NCBI GenBank assembly: GCA_022495995.1
Contig: JAFEMH010000072.1
Location: forward strand, 868,001 to 932,000
Source of the DNA: Adenophora triphylla var. japonica
Lineage: Eukaryota > Streptophyta > Magnoliopsida > Asterales > Campanulaceae
Direction of reading: 5' to 3'
DNA length: 64,000 bases
A program made the position numbers and the translations under genes. Position 1 is the first letter of the stretch, and every line of letters begins with the position of its first letter. Below the pieces are notes generated by a model. It made no database searches and was not told the origin of the DNA. It was given only the letters and a program-made list of their open reading frames with translations. Shown piece by piece: positions 61,661 through 64,000 of this stretch.

Positions 61661-62750
61661 GGTGCTAGAGGGATTCTGTGCTCTACTATCGAACCTGTCT
61701 AGCCCCGGCATATCCTTGTATGACCATGCAAACACGTCGACGTATTCTCTCGAGCAAATCGATCAATCTCGTCCCTTTCAACCCCGGAAGAAGCTTCCAA
61801 TCTGTGTCTCTTTAGGTTCCTCAATAGTACCCAAGTTCACACTTATCAAAACCTCCTCGGCATTGGGCCCGGTTTTCCTTTTTCTCGAAACCCGCTTAAA
61901 GATTTCTTTAATGTATTGTTCGTTTAGTGTGTTTGCATCTTGTTCAAATGATTCATTATTAACTGTTGTTAAGTTTTGCGTTAATTTATCATTTGTTAAG
62001 TTGGCAATAAGAGGATAATCGAAAGATTTGTCATTTCATTCAAGATAAGGGGAAAGATGACATCGATTACATTTTCATAATCCTCAGCGTGAGGCCTTCG
62101 GATGACTCGAGGACTGGAATTCGAAGATTCCCGACTCAACCGAATAGACAACACCGACTCTGGACCCTACACTACTTATTGACTCGAGGGGGACTTGACA
62201 AGGGTTGGACCGGATCTCACTCCTTCTTGCCGTTGCCCCGGGAAGTAGCAAGCCTTGCCGGCGTTGTCATTTGATTGTGCACTCGCGGATCATTATTGCC
62301 TTTGTTGACACCAATTCCATAGGAAGTACTCCTACGATCTCGGCGTAATCTCCTTTCGATCTTAACTTCATCCATTTGTACCTTCCGGGCAAGAGGACCG
62401 GTTGTGCTTTCAAAGATCCGAGATACGGCTCTCTTCATCCCACAAGTCTTCCGGCGTGTTCACTCTTCTCTCTACCTTTTCCCAAACAGGGGTTGGGAAT
62501 GATCCTCGGGAGTAGTAAGAGCCATTACAAACACATTATGCTCGTCATGGGTAATGAAGGGTTCTCGAGAGACTTTCATTATCATGGCTTGTTTTACTTC
62601 AAACTCGTAGTCTTCATAAGTGAGCCTTTCTTCTCGTAATCTTGACCATGGTTACCGGTTCGATGTCGTAGAAAAGAGGCCGAGCTCGACAACATTAACG
62701 AAATCGCCTCCGACTATGGGTCCAAACTGTCCCTCCATGGCGGCGGCATT
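61661..62750 (-). pseudogene. Tat-lineage protease region and linker
   Basis: 62735-62640 on the minus strand shows VVELGLFYDIEPVT-type sequence, expected just after the protease aspartate in gypsy pol. The stretch down to 61660 is in broken frames and contains a RT-preceding linker. A less GC-rich insert-like stretch at 61900-62040 (acidic, Asn-rich frame) has no recognised match. Confidence 0.5.
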
Positions 62751-64000
62751 AATCGATCTTTCCATTTCCCTTATAATTCAAAGATAAGGAACATTGAATT
62801 TCAGATATCTATGACCGCCGGATTTCCAAAACCATTTCCATTCGTTCCTCCGAACTCGATCATGTTGACTCGATTGTTAGCAGGAAGAGGATTCTTGACC
62901 ACATTGGGACCCCGAGGTGGTTCTAACTTGCCTTCTTCAACTAGGCGAGAGATCAGAGCTTCGTGTAGGTGCAATCATTAGTGTTATGGCCATGATAATT
63001 GTGAAAGCGACGTTGTTTGGTCTCGTCCATTCTCGATACCGGGGTTTCGGGTTTCCAGCTTTTCCAAAGGTCCGATGAGTCCTTGGGCTACCAAACCGTC
63101 GAAGACCTTTTCTAGTGGCATTCCGAAATCTTCAGCGGTATAGAAAGGAGCTTTGGCTTTGCAGCAGCTTGGCCTCGCATTCCGTCCCGCTTTCTCATTC
63201 TCGAATGTAATTAACAGCGCCAATCACTTCTTTTCCTTTTATGGTGACAAATGGGGCATTTGACACCGGTGCTTTGTAGCGATAAGAACCGGCCGTTCTC
63301 GTGGCCGGGGCCATATTGAAGGCATTCTCAAACTTGGTGCCGGCATTTACCATTGCCCGAAGGTCGATAGTAGTAATTGCCAATTTGAACTCTTAGTTGA
63401 GGTTTCAAGCAAGATTGGAAGATCTCCATCCTGCTCCTCTTCATTAAGTGGGGTCATCATTTCACCGAGCTTCCAATTCCATCTCTTGTAGAATTCACTT
63501 ACCGGCTCATCTCGAACGTTGTAGGGTACCCCGTAGGTCATTCCGCTGGTTTCCCAATTCAAATTGGCCTTATACTTTTCTAGGAACGCTTCTTTGATCT
63601 CGGTCCCAAGTAGCTCGGGCCTCTGGTTTCACATGCAGAACCACCTAAGAGCCGAACCTTTTAATGATAACCGAAAATGATCGGCCATTTGTTGCTGTGT
63701 ACAATCTTTGGCTCTCATGGCAAGAATGTAGCTTTCAATGTGAGTCCGGGGACAATCGCTGCCGTTGAACTTTTCAATTTCTCGGCATTCGGAATTTTGG
63801 AGGGAGAGGGACAACTTTGTTGGGATCAGTGATCCGTATGCCGTCTTCTTGGTGTCTATTTCCCAAACTTCTCTTGCATGGACCTAACTTGTTCCATTAG
63901 CCAAGCCATGTCGGAGTCGGGGATGGTTTAGGGTTGCTTGATTCCTGAGAAGGCTTATCTCGACTTGGGTGGAAGGACAAGAGGGTGGCACAAATGTAGC
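62751..64000 (-). pseudogene. Tat-lineage gag (partial, continues past the window)
   Basis: Frames 63814-63629 (EKFNGSDCPRTHIESYI, LSLKGSALRWF), 63562-63347 (ESVSEFYKRW-type) and 63223-62984 (GMPLEKVFDGLVAQGLI) together match the retrotransposon gag domain and its downstream part. Each is closed by a stop or frameshift. The N-terminus lies beyond 64000. Confidence 0.75.

Larger units (their letters stand above)
50302..64000 (-). mobile_element. Tat-lineage Ty3/gypsy retrotransposon (5' end beyond the window)
   Basis: 3' LTR at 50302-51901; minus-strand gag, protease, RT, RNase H, a second archaeal-type RNase H, and integrase run from the window edge down to about 58400. The dual RNase H and a long stretch with antisense genes between integrase and LTR are hallmarks of the Tat lineage (as in Grande and Retand). 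Coding DNA is in short frames with many shifts, so the element is decayed. The 5' LTR is not in the window. Confidence 0.85.

Overview
This is nuclear DNA from a flowering plant, probably a eudicot. It is AT-rich, its genes have GT-AG introns, it carries degenerate plant-type telomere motifs (TTTAGGG), and most of it is plant retrotransposon and CACTA transposon sequence. I cannot name the species from sequence alone.

Genic end (1-8,000). Two ordinary host genes are convergent. The first is a two-exon purple acid phosphatase of the PAP2/PAP9 membrane-anchored type (+, 559-5,077). The second is a five-coding-exon SNAP25-type SNARE of the SNAP33 group (-, 7,166-5,666). I checked every exon join: all are GT-AG and frame-consistent, and they predict intact proteins of 644 and 292 residues. 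Stowaway-like MITEs lie in the PAP intron and in the SNAP33 leader intron.

Repeat end (8,000-64,000). From here on I see only mobile and repeated DNA, much of it nested. (1) 8,026-10,345 is a 2.3-kb element with long imperfect terminal inverted repeats and a 'tggcac' minisatellite. (2) 11,460-28,291 is a complete minus-strand Ty1/copia Sirevirus with 1.5-kb LTRs, TSD ATTTA, a Met-tRNA-type primer site, a long gag with two zinc knuckles, a broken pol and an intron-containing env-like gene. A 2,985-bp solo LTR (18,147-21,131, TSD AAACC) sits in the last codons of its pol. (3) 28,603-29,803 has two inverted MITE copies around TAA/TTA microsatellites. (4) 30,111-33,555 is a CACTA-ended element filled with 2.1 kb of degenerate telomere-like repeats. 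(5) 33,838-41,899 is a plus-strand copia element with many stop codons, split by a 1,814-bp solo LTR of a Tat-like gypsy family (TSD CCGTC). (6) 42,713-50,301 is the left part of a transposase-bearing CACTA element. (7) 50,302 to beyond the window end is a decayed minus-strand Tat-lineage gypsy element with a 1.6-kb 3' LTR, a 50-bp minisatellite, two antisense gene-like regions on the plus strand, and integrase, both RNase H domains, RT, protease and gag running toward the right edge.

The two host genes have no visible functional link beyond being neighbours. The transposons explain nearly everything else. The most unusual structures are the telomere-like array inside CACTA ends, the palindrome arrays in the LTRs, the GCGGTT-saturated Sirevirus, the transition-type stop codons in the retroelements, and the antisense genes of the Tat element.
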